The notes under the pieces: model-generated
What the model was told of the DNA's origin: nothing
Database searches by the model: none
What the model saw: only the letters and a program-made list of their open reading frames with translations
Program-made: the position numbers and the translations under genes
Source: Persicaria tinctoria
Lineage: Eukaryota > Streptophyta > Magnoliopsida > Caryophyllales > Polygonaceae
DNA length: 64,000 nucleotides
Assembly (NCBI GenBank): GCA_037127255.1
Contig: JBANSL010000003.1
Coordinates: forward strand, 19,781,314-19,845,313
Direction of reading: 5' to 3'
Part shown: positions 34,374 to 46,713 of the stretch, piece by piece
Numbering within the stretch: position 1 is the stretch's first letter
How the letters are laid out: every line of letters starts with the position of its first letter

Positions 34374-35341
34374 TGATACGGGGTTAGCCGTAGGATGGCC
34401 CGATCTTCGACAATCAAGACTCAAAGACAAGAACGGAAGCAAAGACTCAAGAAACAAGAACAAAGACTCAAACGCAGCAATAGAAGACTTGACAAAAGTA
34501 ATGAAAAGACCGATAGATTGGTTGATTCGAACTAAAATAGAACGAGATGAAGACCCCAGACCTCCGTAGAGGGTAGGAACCAAACACCAATGACTATAAA
34601 ACCCGCCTCTACAACCTTACACAACCAAGCGGACAACTTGGAGGCACAAGGAGGGGACTTGTGATTACCTGGATCACCAAGCTCTCGCGAGGTTGACGAA
34701 CTCAAAGCAAACCAAGCAGGATCTATAACCAATTTGCAATCGATGAGCAACACTACGAATCGATCGACTTTCTCTCATTGTGTTTCACACAAAGGAATTT
34801 CATTCATGAAAAGACGTCTGAGTACAATGGAGGAATCAGCCGTTACTTATAACCCTAGGGCTGATTTAGATGGAAAATAATAATTAAAAGAATAATTAAA
34901 AATAACCCCTAAATTACCTAAAATAACTTAAGTAAATAAGGTCTCTAAGAATAGCAATAAAAGAAAGTTCCAACACTTAAGAAATCCCGTCTAAAACAGT
35001 GACAGCCCAAAGAATGTGATTTTCGGCCAAGCTCTAGGTTGAATCTGGAAAAACCTTCAACAGCAAAGTTGTAGATCTTTTCGTCCTCGTTCCGACAAGG
35101 TATGGCATGATCCAATCCGATTAATATTAAATCCATTCGACTCATTTTACTGAGACGTCGAAAAGCTGTCAAATGTATATGAACGAACCCAGAACGAACG
35201 TCAAGCTTCCACCTTTGCACTTTCTCCCATGGTGGAGCCTTCTTCATCCTCTTGAGGATGACATCATTCTCACGAGCTCGGATCATAGGTCCATCACCAA
35301 GTATAGGTTTGTCCGGAGGTGTCTTGGATGGTCCCGCATCA
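34374..35341 (-). repeat. Inverted LTR of palindromic element
   Basis: Reverse complement of 31534-32506, 968 bp. On the minus strand it holds a 138-codon frame (35361-34945) that begins just outside the element; no family assigned, though PMIRARENDVI faintly recalls the end of some gypsy Pol proteins. Confidence 0.85.
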
Positions 35342-35464
35342 ACATCCTTGTTTTTTTTCACTTACCCCAGGCTGAAGGATTAGCAATAATTGATTGAGCT
35401 CTAAAAGCTGTACTAGTCTCTATATCTGGTTCCGTACAGGCAGGCAAAACGGACTCAATTACGA

Positions 35465-36454
35465 TGTAATGATATGTGTTTACTTTCCTAAGTTTTCCTT
35501 TTGGCATGTAATATTGTTTATATGTTTGCTTGGACATGTATGTGTGTATGATGTTTATACAGGTATATTATAGTATATATTATACATATATGTTGCACTA
35601 TAGTTATACGTCTCGACTGAGTCGTATTGAGCCTTTTATAGGCTTGATCCTCTAACGAGACTATACTATAGCGGGGTTTAACATATATATGTATAAAACT
35701 ATACTATATGCATATATCATGTATAAGGTATTATAAGGGAAGAAGTAAACTTACCTGGTATTGGGCTTTAGCCCATTACTCGGCCCATAGATCCTGAAGC
35801 TCGGATGAGCTGGTAGTCCAGAGACTCGGAGCCCGCTCAACCCTACCTCCTTAAGTTGAAGCTCTGCGTTTTGAGGTTGGGAGCTTGACCTAGCTATAAA
35901 GCGTCTCTTCTTGTCCGAGGAGCAACACACTTCAGCTGCTCTCTTCTCTCTCCTCACAAACGCTCTCTTTTGCGCCGATTAGGGTTTCTTGGGTTTGGAG
36001 CTTTCTCTCCTTCTCTTGCCTTTGGTTCTTGAGCGCTCGGAGAAGAAAGGTTGCTGGTGGCTTCTCTGGAAGGTGGATCGAGCTCCGGCGTCCTCCTGGG
36101 TGGCCGCTCTCCTCGTCTTCTGAGATCTAGGGTTCTAGAGATCGATTTCTCTATCGATCTTCTGGTTTTATCCCATACAGGGGGATTTCTTCTTCTTCCT
36201 TGTACCTCTGATTCACATGCATGTTAGATTAGGGTTGCTTGCTTTCATTGCTTGTATCATCCCCTGTACGAACTCTCTTATAGTGGATTCGGCCAACTCT
36301 TGAGGCCCCGTGGACATAGGTATTATACCGAACCACGTAAAACTGCTTGAGTGTTCGATTGCTTGTGATTCTTCGTTTGATCTTTCGTTATCACTTTAGA
36401 TCTATTACGCTTCCGCTATCCAAAACCGATTTCTAGACGATTCTAGGTTTTACA
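35465..36454 (+). repeat. Left LTR of Tork copia element
   Basis: 990 bp, TGTAATG...TTTTACA. Includes a repetitive TATATATGTATA region and a CT-rich stretch with GCTCTCTTTTGCGCC that resembles a 5' leader. Confidence 0.92.
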
Positions 36455-36768
36455 ACGTGGTATCAGAGCTTGGCTGTCGCGTTCTTGATTTCTTGGCTCA
36501 TTGTTGAGTTCTAGGGATAGGGAACGGGTGTAGGGCCTCGGGCTGACCTAAAAGGCGACATCGCTGGTGCAGCACCCCCCCTACACGACGTACCACACCC
36601 TTGTTTGCTAGATCTAGGGCTTATGTGCTTTGATCTTGTGTTTTTGTGCTTCTGATCTTCGAGCTTTCTTGTTTTGCACTTGGCTTGATAGGATCTTTAG
36701 TTGCACTGTTAGATTCATATTTTCTTGAATCGTTTTTGTGCTCTTTAAATCATTTACTAACTGTTTAG

Positions 36769-39700
36769 TTGTTCTACAGGTACAATACAGCAGCTATGGG
36801 TGATAAAGGCACTTATCTTAAGCCTTTCAATGGCCACACTGACTTTGCTATGTGGCAATTGAAGATGAAGGCTATTCTGATCAAGGAAAAGTGTTGGGTT
36901 GTTGTAACCAACAAATTTCCAGAAGGGACTTCAAAGGAAAAAATCTTTGAAACTGATCAACAAGCTCACATTGAAGTGATGCTTCGCTTGAGCGATGAAG
37001 TTGCTAGACAGGTATTAAATTTTGACACAGCTGATAAGCTTTGGGAAGGTCTTGAAGGTTTGTACTTGGTAAAATCTCTCCCTTCCCGTGTTAATTTGTT
37101 TAATAAGCTGTTTAATTTCAAGATGGATGTTTCCTGTCCCTTGTCTGATAATCTTGATAAATTTCTGACTATTCTTCAAGATTTGCAAAGATGTGGTGAT
37201 AAAGTTGAGGAAACTCAGCAATGTGTTTTGTTGTTAAATTCTTTGCCTGCTCAATTTGATATTTTTAAAGATGTTGTGCAATACAGTACTGATAAATTGG
37301 AAAAGAAAGTTATTCTTGAATCCATTATTCAGAAAAATGATGCTTTAAAGGTCTTTAAAAACAAGTATGAGCTTAAAAATGACCATAAACCTGACAATAA
37401 GAATGAGGTTCTTGTTGCTAGAGGTAGGTTTAAGGGCAATAAGAATAATAACAACAATAACAACAATAAACCACCTCAAAAGGATTCCAGTAAAACTGAA
37501 AATCATCAAAATGGTAAACCTGATAAATCTCACCTTATGTGTTCTTACTGTTCTAAATCCGGTCACATTGAGAAACACTGCTTTAAGAGGAAGAAAGATG
37601 AAAGGCTTGCTGGTAAAAAGCCTAATGTCTCTGTTGTGCTTGAATCTCATCCTTCCTATACTCATGAAGTGCTTGCTTTGTTAAATTCCGGTGACTCCAA
37701 TGCTTGGATTTTAGATTCTGGATGTACTATGCATGCTACTTTCCATAAGTCTTGGTTTTCTGACCTTAAATGCTATGATGTTGGTACTGTCATGCTAGGT
37801 GATCATTCTGTGCTTAAAATAAAAGGTGTTGGTTCTGTTGCTTTAAGAATGTTTGACAATGTTGTTAGAGTTATAAAAGATGTTAAATGGGTGCCTGATT
37901 TGAGAAGAAACTTATTGTGTGAAAGTGCTCTTGAGGAATTAAAATATGATGTGTACAGTTCTGATGGTGTGAGGATTGTTACTAAGGATAGTAAACCTGT
38001 TATTAAATGCTTAAGAAAAGCTGGTTTATATGAACTGATTGCTACTCCTATTGTGAATTCCTCTGCGACTGCTTTTAATTCCATTGATATGCCTATGTCT
38101 ATGCATGATTCTATGTTATGGCATGTTAGGTTAGGTCATATTGGTAATAAAGGCCTTGAGAACTTGTATAAGTCTGGTGTTATTCCTGCTAAACCTTGTT
38201 CCATTGAATTATGTGAAAACTGTGTTCTAGGTAAGCATACTAGAAAAAGTTTCAAATCATCTACATTTGTTTCAACGGCTCCTTTGGATTATATTCATTC
38301 TGATCTATGGGGCCCTGCCCAAATATCTACTGTTGGTTTGAAAAGATATTTCATGTCCTTGATTGACCATTATAGTAGAAAAGTTTGGGTGTTTTTGTTG
38401 AAAACTAAAGATGAAGCTTTTGAAACTTTTAAACATTGGAAATCTATGGTTGAAAAGGAAACTGGCTTATTTGTTAAGTGCTTAAAAACTGACAATGGCC
38501 TTGAGTTTTGTAATTCCTTGTTTGATGTTTATTGTAAACAAAATGGCATTAAAAGACACTTTACAATTCCTGGAACTCCCCAGCAAAATGGTACTGCTGA
38601 AAGGATGAACATGACTCTTCTTGAAAAGGCTAGATGCATGCTAATTTCCTCTGGTTTAAAGCATTCTTTGTGGGGTGAAGCTGTTATGACTGCTGCATAT
38701 TTGATAAATAGAACCCCTTCCTCTGTGATTGATTTTAAGACTCCCTATGAACTGTGGTATAAAGGAAAACCTCACCTTGATCATTTTAAACCTTTTGGTT
38801 GTACTGTATATTCATACATTAACCAAGGCAAGTTGAATCCCAGATCACAAAAGTGTGTCCTATTGGGATATCCTCAAGGTGTTAAAGGTTATAAATTGTT
38901 ACTTGTTCAACCTGGAGCTTATAAAACTATTGTGAGTAGGAATGTTATTTTTAATGAGAATGAGTTTCATTTTAAAATGACTTCTGTTCCTACTATACAT
39001 GATACTAACTTGCAGGAACACAATGATGATCAGTTCTATGTTCCTAAGAACATTGAAACTGACTATGATGATGAGTTTGATACTGGTTATTCTCCCTCCC
39101 CTCCTCGTACTCTCTCTTCTGTTTCTACCCCTTCTGATTCTGTGGTTATGCAACCTCACCAATTGGGTGGGGAAGCTAATGAACCTATTATTGAACCTGT
39201 TGTTTTACCTTCCTCTTCAGTTTCTCCTATTTCTGTGGATGAGGATATTATTGTTGAGTTTGTGCCTGCTTCTGGTTCTGGTTCCTCTAGTTCTTCAGTT
39301 GCTGAAAGACATGATCTCACTGATTGGCAGTTGACTAGGGATAGGAGCCCTAGGTCTGTCATTCCAAATAAAAGGTTCATAAGTAACATTGTTGAGTTTG
39401 CTTGCCTGGTTTCTGATGTGGTTAAATCATTTACTCCTGAAACTTATGAACATGCTTTAAAGTGTGCTCACTATAAGAATTGGAAAAGGGCTATGGATGA
39501 AGAGATTGAGTCTATGAGGGTTAACCAAACCTGGACTTTAGTTGCTAAACCTAAAAATGCAAGACTTATTGATTGCAAATGGATTTTTAAACTAAAAGAT
39601 GGTGTGTCTAAATCTGATCCACCTAGATATAAAGCCAGACTTGTTGCTAAAGGCTTCACCCAAAGAGAGGGTGAAGACTATAATGAAATCTTTGCTCATG

Positions 39701-41009
39701 TGGTTAAGTATAAGACTCTTAGACTCTTACTTGCTATGACTGTTGTGCATGATTTTGAACTTGAGCAAATGGATGTTAAAACTGCTTTCTTGCATGGTGA
39801 TTTGGATGAGACTATATACATGAGACAGCTTAAGGGCTTTTTGATTCTGTGCATCCTAACTATGCTTGCCTGCTGAATAAATCTATCTATGGCCTTAAAC
39901 AGTCTCCTAGACAATGGAACATTAAGTTTGATAGATGTATGAGATTCAGTTTAGGGTTTAAGAGAAGTAAGTTTGATACATGCTTGTATTTTAAAGGTGT
40001 TAAAAGACATGGTCCTGCTGCTTATGTGCTTTTATATGTTGATGATATTCTTTTGATTTCTAAATCTAAAGATTGCATCTTAGATATTAAAAAGAACTTG
40101 CAGAAGCATTTTGACATGAAAGATTTGGGTGTTGCTAAGAAAATTTTAGGAATGTCCATTCTTAGAGATAGAAAGCATAAGAAATTATGGTTGCATCAAT
40201 GTGATTACATTCATAAGGTGCTTGATAGATTTCATATTTCTGGTGACAAAGTGAATAACATTCCTTTAGGTCCTCATCTTGATTTGACTAAGTCTAAAGA
40301 TGTATTGTCTGCTATTGAGATGAAAAATATGAAGTCTATACCATATGATGCTGCTGTTGGGTCTGTTATGTACTCTATGATCTGTACTAGGCCTGATCTG
40401 GCATTTGCTATCAGTACTTTAAGTAGATTCATGTCTAATCCTTCTGAGAAGCACTGGTTATCCATGAAATACTTGTTGAAATACTTGCTTGGCTCTGTTA
40501 ATCTGTCATTATTGTATTCTGAGCATATTTCTGCATCTGAATTACATGGCTTTGTTGATGCTGACTATGCTAGTAACAAGGACACTAGGAAATCTATTAC
40601 TTCCTATGTTTATTCATGGGCAGGTAATTGTATTTCCTGGAAGTCCCAACAACAGCCTATAGTTGCATTATCTTCCACTGAAGCTGAATACATTGCAGCA
40701 ACAGAGGCCTGTAAAGAGGCTATCTGGCTGCAGGGTATTTTGAAAGAAGTGGAGTTGAAGCATTATACATCTGTGCTGCATATAGATAGCCAAAGTGCTC
40801 TATATTTGTGTAGAGATCCCATGTACCATGAGCGTACTAAACATATTGATGTGAGATACCATTTCATTCGTGAAAAAGTTGAAGATAACATCATTCATGT
40901 TAAGAAAATTGATGGTAGACTTAATCCTGCAGATTTTGGCACTAAAATTGTCCCTCGTGATAAATTTGTGTTTTGCAGGAACTTCCACCACTTGGAGGAA
41001 CTTGAGTGA
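36769..41009 (+). pseudogene. Copia (Tork) Gag-Pol polyprotein, single frameshift
   Basis: Two frames, 36769-39876 (likely start is the second ATG, 36796, MGDKGTYLKPF) and 39849-41009, form one polyprotein broken by a 1-base loss near 39835-39850. Domains: UBN2-type Gag (about 15-210); zinc knuckle CSYCSKSGHIEKHC (about 258-271); aspartic protease WILDSGCTMH (about 312); pre-integrase HHCC with WHVRLGH and CENCVLGK; integrase with HSDLWGP, KTDNGLEF and AERMN carrying the D, D and E; RT starting near residue 920 with QMDVKTAFLHG; in the second frame YVDDILL and RNase H motifs (DADYAS, STEAEY, HIDSQSA). FAHVV replaces the usual FSPVV before the first RT Asp. Without the lost base it cannot make full-length Pol. 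Confidence 0.92.
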
Positions 41010-41121
41010 TCTCTGTGTGTGATGTATGCTTGGGCTGAGGACGGACCTGGCCATGAAGAATCCACTTACATGTTGAGTCTGAGTCTGCCCAGTGCAAGAC
41101 TTAGAAAAGTAGAGGGGTGTT

Positions 41122-42129
41122 TGTAATGATATGTGTTTACTTTCCTAAGTTTTCCTTTTGGCATGTAATATTTTTTATATGTTTGCTTGGACATGTATGT
41201 GTGTATGATGTTTATACAGGTATATTATAGTATATATTATACATATATGTTGCACTATAGTTATACGTCTCGACTGAGTCGTATTGAGCCTTTTATAGGC
41301 TTGATCTTCTAACGAGACTATACTATAGCGGGGTTTAACATATATATGTATAAAACTATACTATATGCATATATCATGTATAAGGTATTATGCATATATC
41401 ATATATTATAAGGGAAGAAGTAAACTTACCTGGTATTGGGCTTTAGCCCATTACTCGGCCCATGGATCCTGAAGCTCGGATGAGCTGGTAGCCCAGAGAC
41501 TCGGAGCCCGCTCAACCCTACCTCCTTAAGTTGAAGCTCTGCGTTTTGAGGTTGGGCGCTTGACCTAGCTATAAAGCGTCGCTTCTTGTCCGAGGAGCAA
41601 CACACTTCAGCTGCTCTCTTCTCTCTCCTCACAAACGCTCTCTTTTGCGCCGATTAGGATTTCTAGGGTTTTGAGCTTTCTCTCCTTCTCTTGCCTTTGG
41701 TTCTTGAGCGCTCGGAGAAGAAAGGTTGCTGGTGGCTTCTCTGGAAGGTGGATCGAGCTCCGGCGTCCTCCTGGGTGGCCGCTCTCCTCGTTTTATGAGA
41801 TCTAGGGCTCTAGAGATCGATTTCTCTATCGATCTTCTGGTTTTATCCCATACAGGGGGATTTCTTCTTCTTCCTTGTACCTCTGATTCACATGCATGTT
41901 AGATTAGGGTTGCTTGCTTTCATTGCTTGTATCATCCCTTGTACGAACTCTCTTATAGTGGATTCGGCCAACTCTTGAGGTCCCGTGGACATAGGTATTA
42001 TACCGAACCACGTAAAACTGCTTGAGTGTTCGATTGCTTGTGATTCTTCGTTTGATCTTTCGTTATCACTTTAGATCTATTACGCTTCCGCTATCCAAAA
42101 CCGATTTCTAGACGATTCTAGGTTTTACA
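41122..42129 (+). repeat. Right LTR of Tork copia element
   Basis: 1008 bp; differs from the left LTR by a handful of substitutions and a short duplication (GCATATATCATATATTAT near 41390). Confidence 0.92.
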
Positions 42130-43387
42130 ACCTTAAATTGGTTACTTACAGTTGTTATAGCTTCAAGTGAAGATAGAGAAAGTTTACTGTTCTTCAGCAT
42201 ACCTGATAGCAGCGATGCAGGGATCAAAGACATTATCTCTTTAATACATTATAACACAAACAATAACGAGGTAAAAGTATTTTATTCAGGAAACCAGCCT
42301 TTGATAATCATTTTCTTTTCCAACCAACCCAACTGATGCCAAAATAAAACAATCAAGCAGAAATTAAGGCATTGCAACATTGAGATTTGAGGCTTCTTAC
42401 AACTTGCTAGAATCTTAGGGCGAAGTCTCTAAAGTAAACATGGGTAGCCAATCTCACACGATGACCGTGTTCCTGCTCGTCCAAAAAAGCCTAGTCACTG
42501 TCATTTATCAAACTACAAGTCTGCAAATGTTTAACATGAACATATGCTACATTAGCAGCACAGTTGAGGCTTATATGAAGGCCATTTTAGTCCTTACACC
42601 CGACACTTTGTCCTAAACTTTATAATCTTTTGTTGGGGGGAGGGGGAATTTGCAACCCATGAGAATAATCAAAGAAAACATTTATAAATAACAAAAATAG
42701 CAGCCCAGCGAATCTCGCAATAAAGCAGGGTCCGAGGGGTCAAGATCCAACCACTATCTATAAATGAAACTTGAAAAGGAAAAGGAAGCACATATTAGTA
42801 AGTTCTATTTACGCTTTAAGACATACCTGCAACCTCTTTGCCAAGGCTATAAATGGCTGTACATCTCCTCTTGTGCCGACCACAAGAATTGCAATGCTTA
42901 GCCTAGGAATAGATTTTTTAAGATCCACCGGGACGTCCCCAGTGGTTACTCGTGGACTCTCAATTGCTTGAAAGTTCAACAGGTCCGTTGTTGCATAGCA
43001 AGAATTTAATGAGTTAAATGTTAGATACAATAAAGTTTAGTAGTAATAGAAAAAGATCTAAAATAGTATTGTTAGGTTGAATGTGTGCAAAGACTCTATT
43101 CAATAAAGTTTACAAGTTCAGTTTATGTTTTCAAGTGAGCATAATATCTTCTGTTCTTGGCGATTCAAGATGGAAAGATGAACTTGATCAAAATCATTCT
43201 CTTTACATCCCAATCAAGAAGCAAGCAACTACTCGCATACCTCTATCGGGTGAATAACTGGAGTTCTCCCCATCTGGCAGTGGCACTATACTGCTCGATG
43301 CAGATTGATCATCTACAACAGATGATTCGTTTTGAAGCTGGTTTCTCCCATTGAATGGCTCTTCCAAGAACTCGTCTTTGGCCATTC

Positions 43388-44343
43388 CTGTACCAGAAGC
43401 ATATGATAAGCCCATAAACCAAAAATCAACAAACCAGAATTTATCAAATTTCTCGTATATTTACAGAGAAAAACAAGTCAACACATGAAACGAAAGCCAG
43501 CTGAAAACACAAGGCACCCTCCCTTCCATGTGGGTTTGAAATCAGTTAAGTTTGAATAAAAATATAAAAACACTGAGATGAAGCAACTAACCAACCAATC
43601 ATTCAGGAGGAAACATCAAAGAGACAGCTTCATATTTAAGTGATTGAAAAAGGGATTTGAGTAACGTGCTGAGATCGATCAACCTATTAAATTAATCCTA
43701 CAGAGTCAAAATAAACAGCTGCCAATAGTCAGCAAGAGAGATTCACTCACAACACAACACAGCTGCCGACAAAACGAGATCATCCAGGCAACATTTCAAA
43801 TGCACACCATGTGCAGCTTTCATCAGTTTCATGTAACAACAACCAAAAAATGAAGCTTCAATGCCTACATTGAAGCCCAAACTTGCCATAAGAGCAACTT
43901 GAATACGAATGGGACAAGAATTAAACCACCTTGTGCAAGGGATAGAGGCTCAACAAAGACCTTAAACACGTCCCTCGCTCTTAAAATACACTTCCAACTC
44001 CATCAATCTACTCTCTTCTCTTCCACCATTCCTACCTTCCAACCTAGAGATCCTAGGGTACATCAAGCAAAGTATCAGCTGCCAATTTAACAATATGCAG
44101 GGACCAGATTCTTTCTCCTTTGTCACTGTCGTTCCAAATCCAAAGAAACCTCTTGGCGCCTTGGTGGTTTCACCAAACATCATACTCTTTAACAATTCAA
44201 ATGCTCAAAACGATCCAAGATTTGGCATGCCAAAAAAATACCCCTGTGTATGAAAAATACACGATTTTATGATAAATCCCCACCCAAAAAAATACAACAA
44301 ATCCACAAAAATGTTGCTCGAATTCCTTGCACATTGATTCACT
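43388..44343 (-). other. Upstream flank of UGT80 copy B
   Basis: A splice acceptor (GGTACAG) just before the copy B ATG implies an intron in the 5' leader. Around 43530-43640 the sequence resembles 62780-62920 upstream of copy C, so the duplication includes upstream DNA. From about 43760 to 44343 no feature was recognised. Confidence 0.5.
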
Positions 44344-44348
44344 TCCAG

Positions 44349-44707
44349 TAATACAAAGACCAATGTTGGTCGACAAAGAAGCAAAGAGAGTTGCCAGCTC
44401 AGCAAGCCTAAGTGAAGCTCAGCCAAGCAATCAAGACCGTTCACCCTTGTTCACTATGGATGATCATGATTTTGGTTAAGTTGTACCAGATTAGTTGTTA
44501 GTTTAATTTTCTGTTATGAACAGCTTATAAATGAGATTAATATCTCATAACCTTGCTGTATCAAGTTTTCTGAGGTAATTGGAGAATAAAGTCATCGCCA
44601 TTGATGGTCCAAAATCAAGCTTGTCATTTACAGTTTTCTTCTTCAATTTCACACCTCAATTCCTTCTTCTTCCTCAATCAAATTCATCAATTCTACTAGC
44701 TGTAACA
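44349..44707 (+). repeat. Left LTR of Ale element
   Basis: 359 bp, ending TGTAACA directly before the PBS. The terminal TA is shared by both LTRs, so it predates insertion. Confidence 0.88.
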
Positions 44708-46099
44708 TGGTATCAGAGCTATGAGTAATCCAAGTGAAGATTCTCGTGATTCTCCGTCGAATGGAGAAATTGACAGCCTCAGAATCTATTCCAACAATCC
44801 TATGTTTCTGCATCATTCGGATCACCCGAATTACGTTCTATCTACGCAGTTGTTGACAGATCGGAACTACTATCCATGGAGGAAGTCGGTGGAAGTTTAT
44901 CTCCGTGCGAAGAACAAAATCGCCTTCGTCACTGGCAAATGTAAGCAACCACCAGATGACTCACCTCTTCTCTATCAATGGGAGAGGTGTTATAGCATGG
45001 TGATCTCCTGGCTTACACACTCCATGGACAAAGAAATTGCCGAATCTCTGCTGTATTTTGATTCCGCTCAGAGCATATGGCTTGATCTTCAGATGAGGTA
45101 TGCGTTTCCGAATTTTACTCGGATCTTTCAAGTCCAGAAGGAACTTTTTACTCTAAACCAAGGAAATCTTGCAATTAGCACATATTTTACTAAATTCAAA
45201 AAACTTTGGGATGAGTTTGTTGTGCTAATTGAGATCGAGAACTGTGGAGCCTGTGGTGCTGCTAGTCTGTTCCCTAAGTTCTTGCTCAAGCTGCAGGTTA
45301 TTCAATTCCTAGTTGGATTGAATGAATCTTACAACATGGTGCGTGCTAACATGTTGATGACGAAGCCAATGCCGACCATTGCTGATGTCTATCGGATGTG
45401 CTTGGATGAGGAAAAGAAAAGGGAGTTGCGGTCATCTCCAAGTGTGGGAATTGATTCCACCGCACTGAATTCATTTCAGAAAGGATCCACTTCCAATTCT
45501 CAAGGAAGCAAGAATGGAAGTTATGGAAGCTCTTCTTCACAGCAATGGAACAACAATACATCCAAGAATGGTGGAAACTCTGTGCCTAACTCCAACAATC
45601 AGTCTACTGGGAATTCGAATGGCAAGAAATCAAGGTATTTCTGTGATTTTTGCAAAAGAGAGGGGCACAGTATGGAAAGATGCTTCAAACTTCATGGCTA
45701 TCCTAAAGGGGATAAGGACAAGCCACAGCAGAAGAGTTATGCCAACAACTCTTCGTCTGATGTGGCCAGTGGTGGTGATAGAGAAGCTGGGGACCAGCCA
45801 CCTGCTTTTACAAAAGAGCAATACAGCCAACTGATAGCATTGCTCAGTTGTCAGTCTGTGAATGACCATGCCAATGCTTCAGGAATGATGGCAGGTAAGG
45901 TTCTTTGTTTTCTTATTAATGGTCAAGATCATCGGTGGATTATTGACAGTGGTGCTACTCACTACATTACCCCTACCTTGTCATTGTTTCAATCCTTTGC
46001 CAAAGCTCCACCAAATTCCTTTATTACTAAACCTGAAAAATCCCAGTCTCCCATTGATCATATTGGCTCAATTAAGTTGAGCAATGATATTACCCTGAC

Positions 46100-46713
46100 T
46101 AGAGGCGGAACTACTTGGGGTTCAGAGATGGCCCTGGCCCCCACAAGTTTTTTTTTTGTAATATATAGGTAAATATATATGTAGTACTATTTATATAGGT
46201 GATTATATATGATATTAATAATGAAAGAGTAAAATAATAAATAATTTAGTTGTTGAAGGGTAACCACTTTAATTTAGAGATTAGAGATTCAAATCTTTAT
46301 ACCTCTAGTTTGGAAAAAAAATTGTATCAATGATTTGTTTTAAATTAAACATTTAAACTAAGATTTTATAGTTTTTTCAATTCTTTTTTATTATAAACAA
46401 AAATCATTTTTCACGAAATTTTTAGTATACATTCAATTTTTGTTTTTACCATTTTTTTAAAGAAATTAAACATTTAAGCTATAATTTTATAGTTTTTTTT
46501 TTCAAAAATTTCGAAACACTTTTATTTATGATAAAAAAATCCACATTTTTTGAGTATGTCCCTTTTTGTTTTTTTATTTTTCATAAAGAAATTGCATATT
46601 TAAACTACAAATTTATTGCCTTTTTAATATTTTTATAAAATTTTGTGTTTGATAAAAAAAATATAATGTAAAATTTCGGCCCCCTCATCACCGGGAGTCT
46701 AGTTCCACCACTG
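46100..46713. mobile_element. hAT-type MITE inside Ale gag-pol
   Basis: 614 bp with imperfect terminal inverted repeats TAGAGGCGGAACTA and TAGTTCCACCACTG (reverse complement CAGTGGTGGAACTA), and an 8-bp TSD ACCCTGAC (46092-46099, 46714-46721). The 8-bp TSD and YARNG-type ends are hAT hallmarks. AT-rich interior, no transposase. Confidence 0.87.

Larger units (their letters stand above)
31534..35341. mobile_element. Palindromic LTR retroelement with LTRs in inverted orientation
   Basis: Borders TGATGCGGGACC and GGTCCCGCATCA are flanked by a perfect 5-bp TSD ACATC (31529-31533, 35342-35346), inside an intron of UGT80 copy B. The plus-oriented LTR is 31534-32506, ending CCCCGTATCA. A PBS TGGTATCAGAGC (tRNA-iMet) is at 32510. 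The opposite LTR, 34374-35341, is its reverse complement, with a minus-strand PBS-like site at 34359-34370 (one mismatch). Inverted identity spans 31534-32767 and 34113-35341. The ~1.35-kb centre, 32768-34112, is single-copy leader plus a short gag with a zinc knuckle. A normal LTR element has direct LTRs, so this is aberrant. Confidence 0.88.
35465..42129 (+). mobile_element. Tork-type Ty1/copia LTR retrotransposon
   Basis: LTRs are 35465-36454 (990 bp) and 41122-42129 (1008 bp), both TGTAATGATATG...GGTTTTACA. They are highly similar; the right LTR has an extra ~18 bp near 41390-41407. PBS TGGTATCAGAGC at 36459; purine tract AAAAGTAGAGGGGTGT before the right LTR. Internal domain order gag, protease, integrase, RT, RNase H is that of copia. 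The gag start resembles the Tork/Tnt1 lineage. It lies in exon 4 of UGT80 copy B in opposite orientation to the gene. Apart from one shared base, no 5-bp TSD is seen. Confidence 0.92.
29522..43385 (-). pseudogene. UGT80-type sterol 3-beta-glucosyltransferase, copy B, disrupted
   Basis: Coding exons (minus strand): 43385-43241; exon 2 ending near 42834; 42472-42401; 42202-42130 joined to 35464-35366; 31440-31377; 31182-31125; 31046-30869; 30827-30697; 30606-30504; 30330-30254; 30132-30085; 30010-29861; 29758-29522. Exon lengths from the fifth on equal those of copy C except two. UGT80 motifs are clear: LVVGTRGDVQPF near the N-terminus, HDWLFPQC, VHHGGPGT, and CPTTIVPFVGDQFLW. Family enzymes transfer glucose from UDP-glucose to membrane sterols. 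Three lesions: exon 3 is 72 nt instead of 112, and the 40-nt loss gives an in-frame TAG; a Tork copia element splits exon 4; a palindromic LTR element fills the following intron. The C-terminal exon is longer than in copy C (78 versus 65 residues). Confidence 0.9.

Noticed and set aside
34945..35361. 138-codon frame over the inverted LTR as a gene
   Set aside because: Its start lies outside the element and the partner LTR has a stop in the same frame; treated as LTR sequence.
42834..43022. Apparent loss of the exon-2 splice acceptor in copy B
   Set aside because: A second in-phase acceptor (TTTCAAG before CAATTGAG) exists in B and in C, so acceptor loss cannot be claimed.
43962..44444. Minus-strand frames of 77 and 79 codons upstream of copy B
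   Set aside because: No family match; partly overlap the Ale LTR; no splice or homology support.
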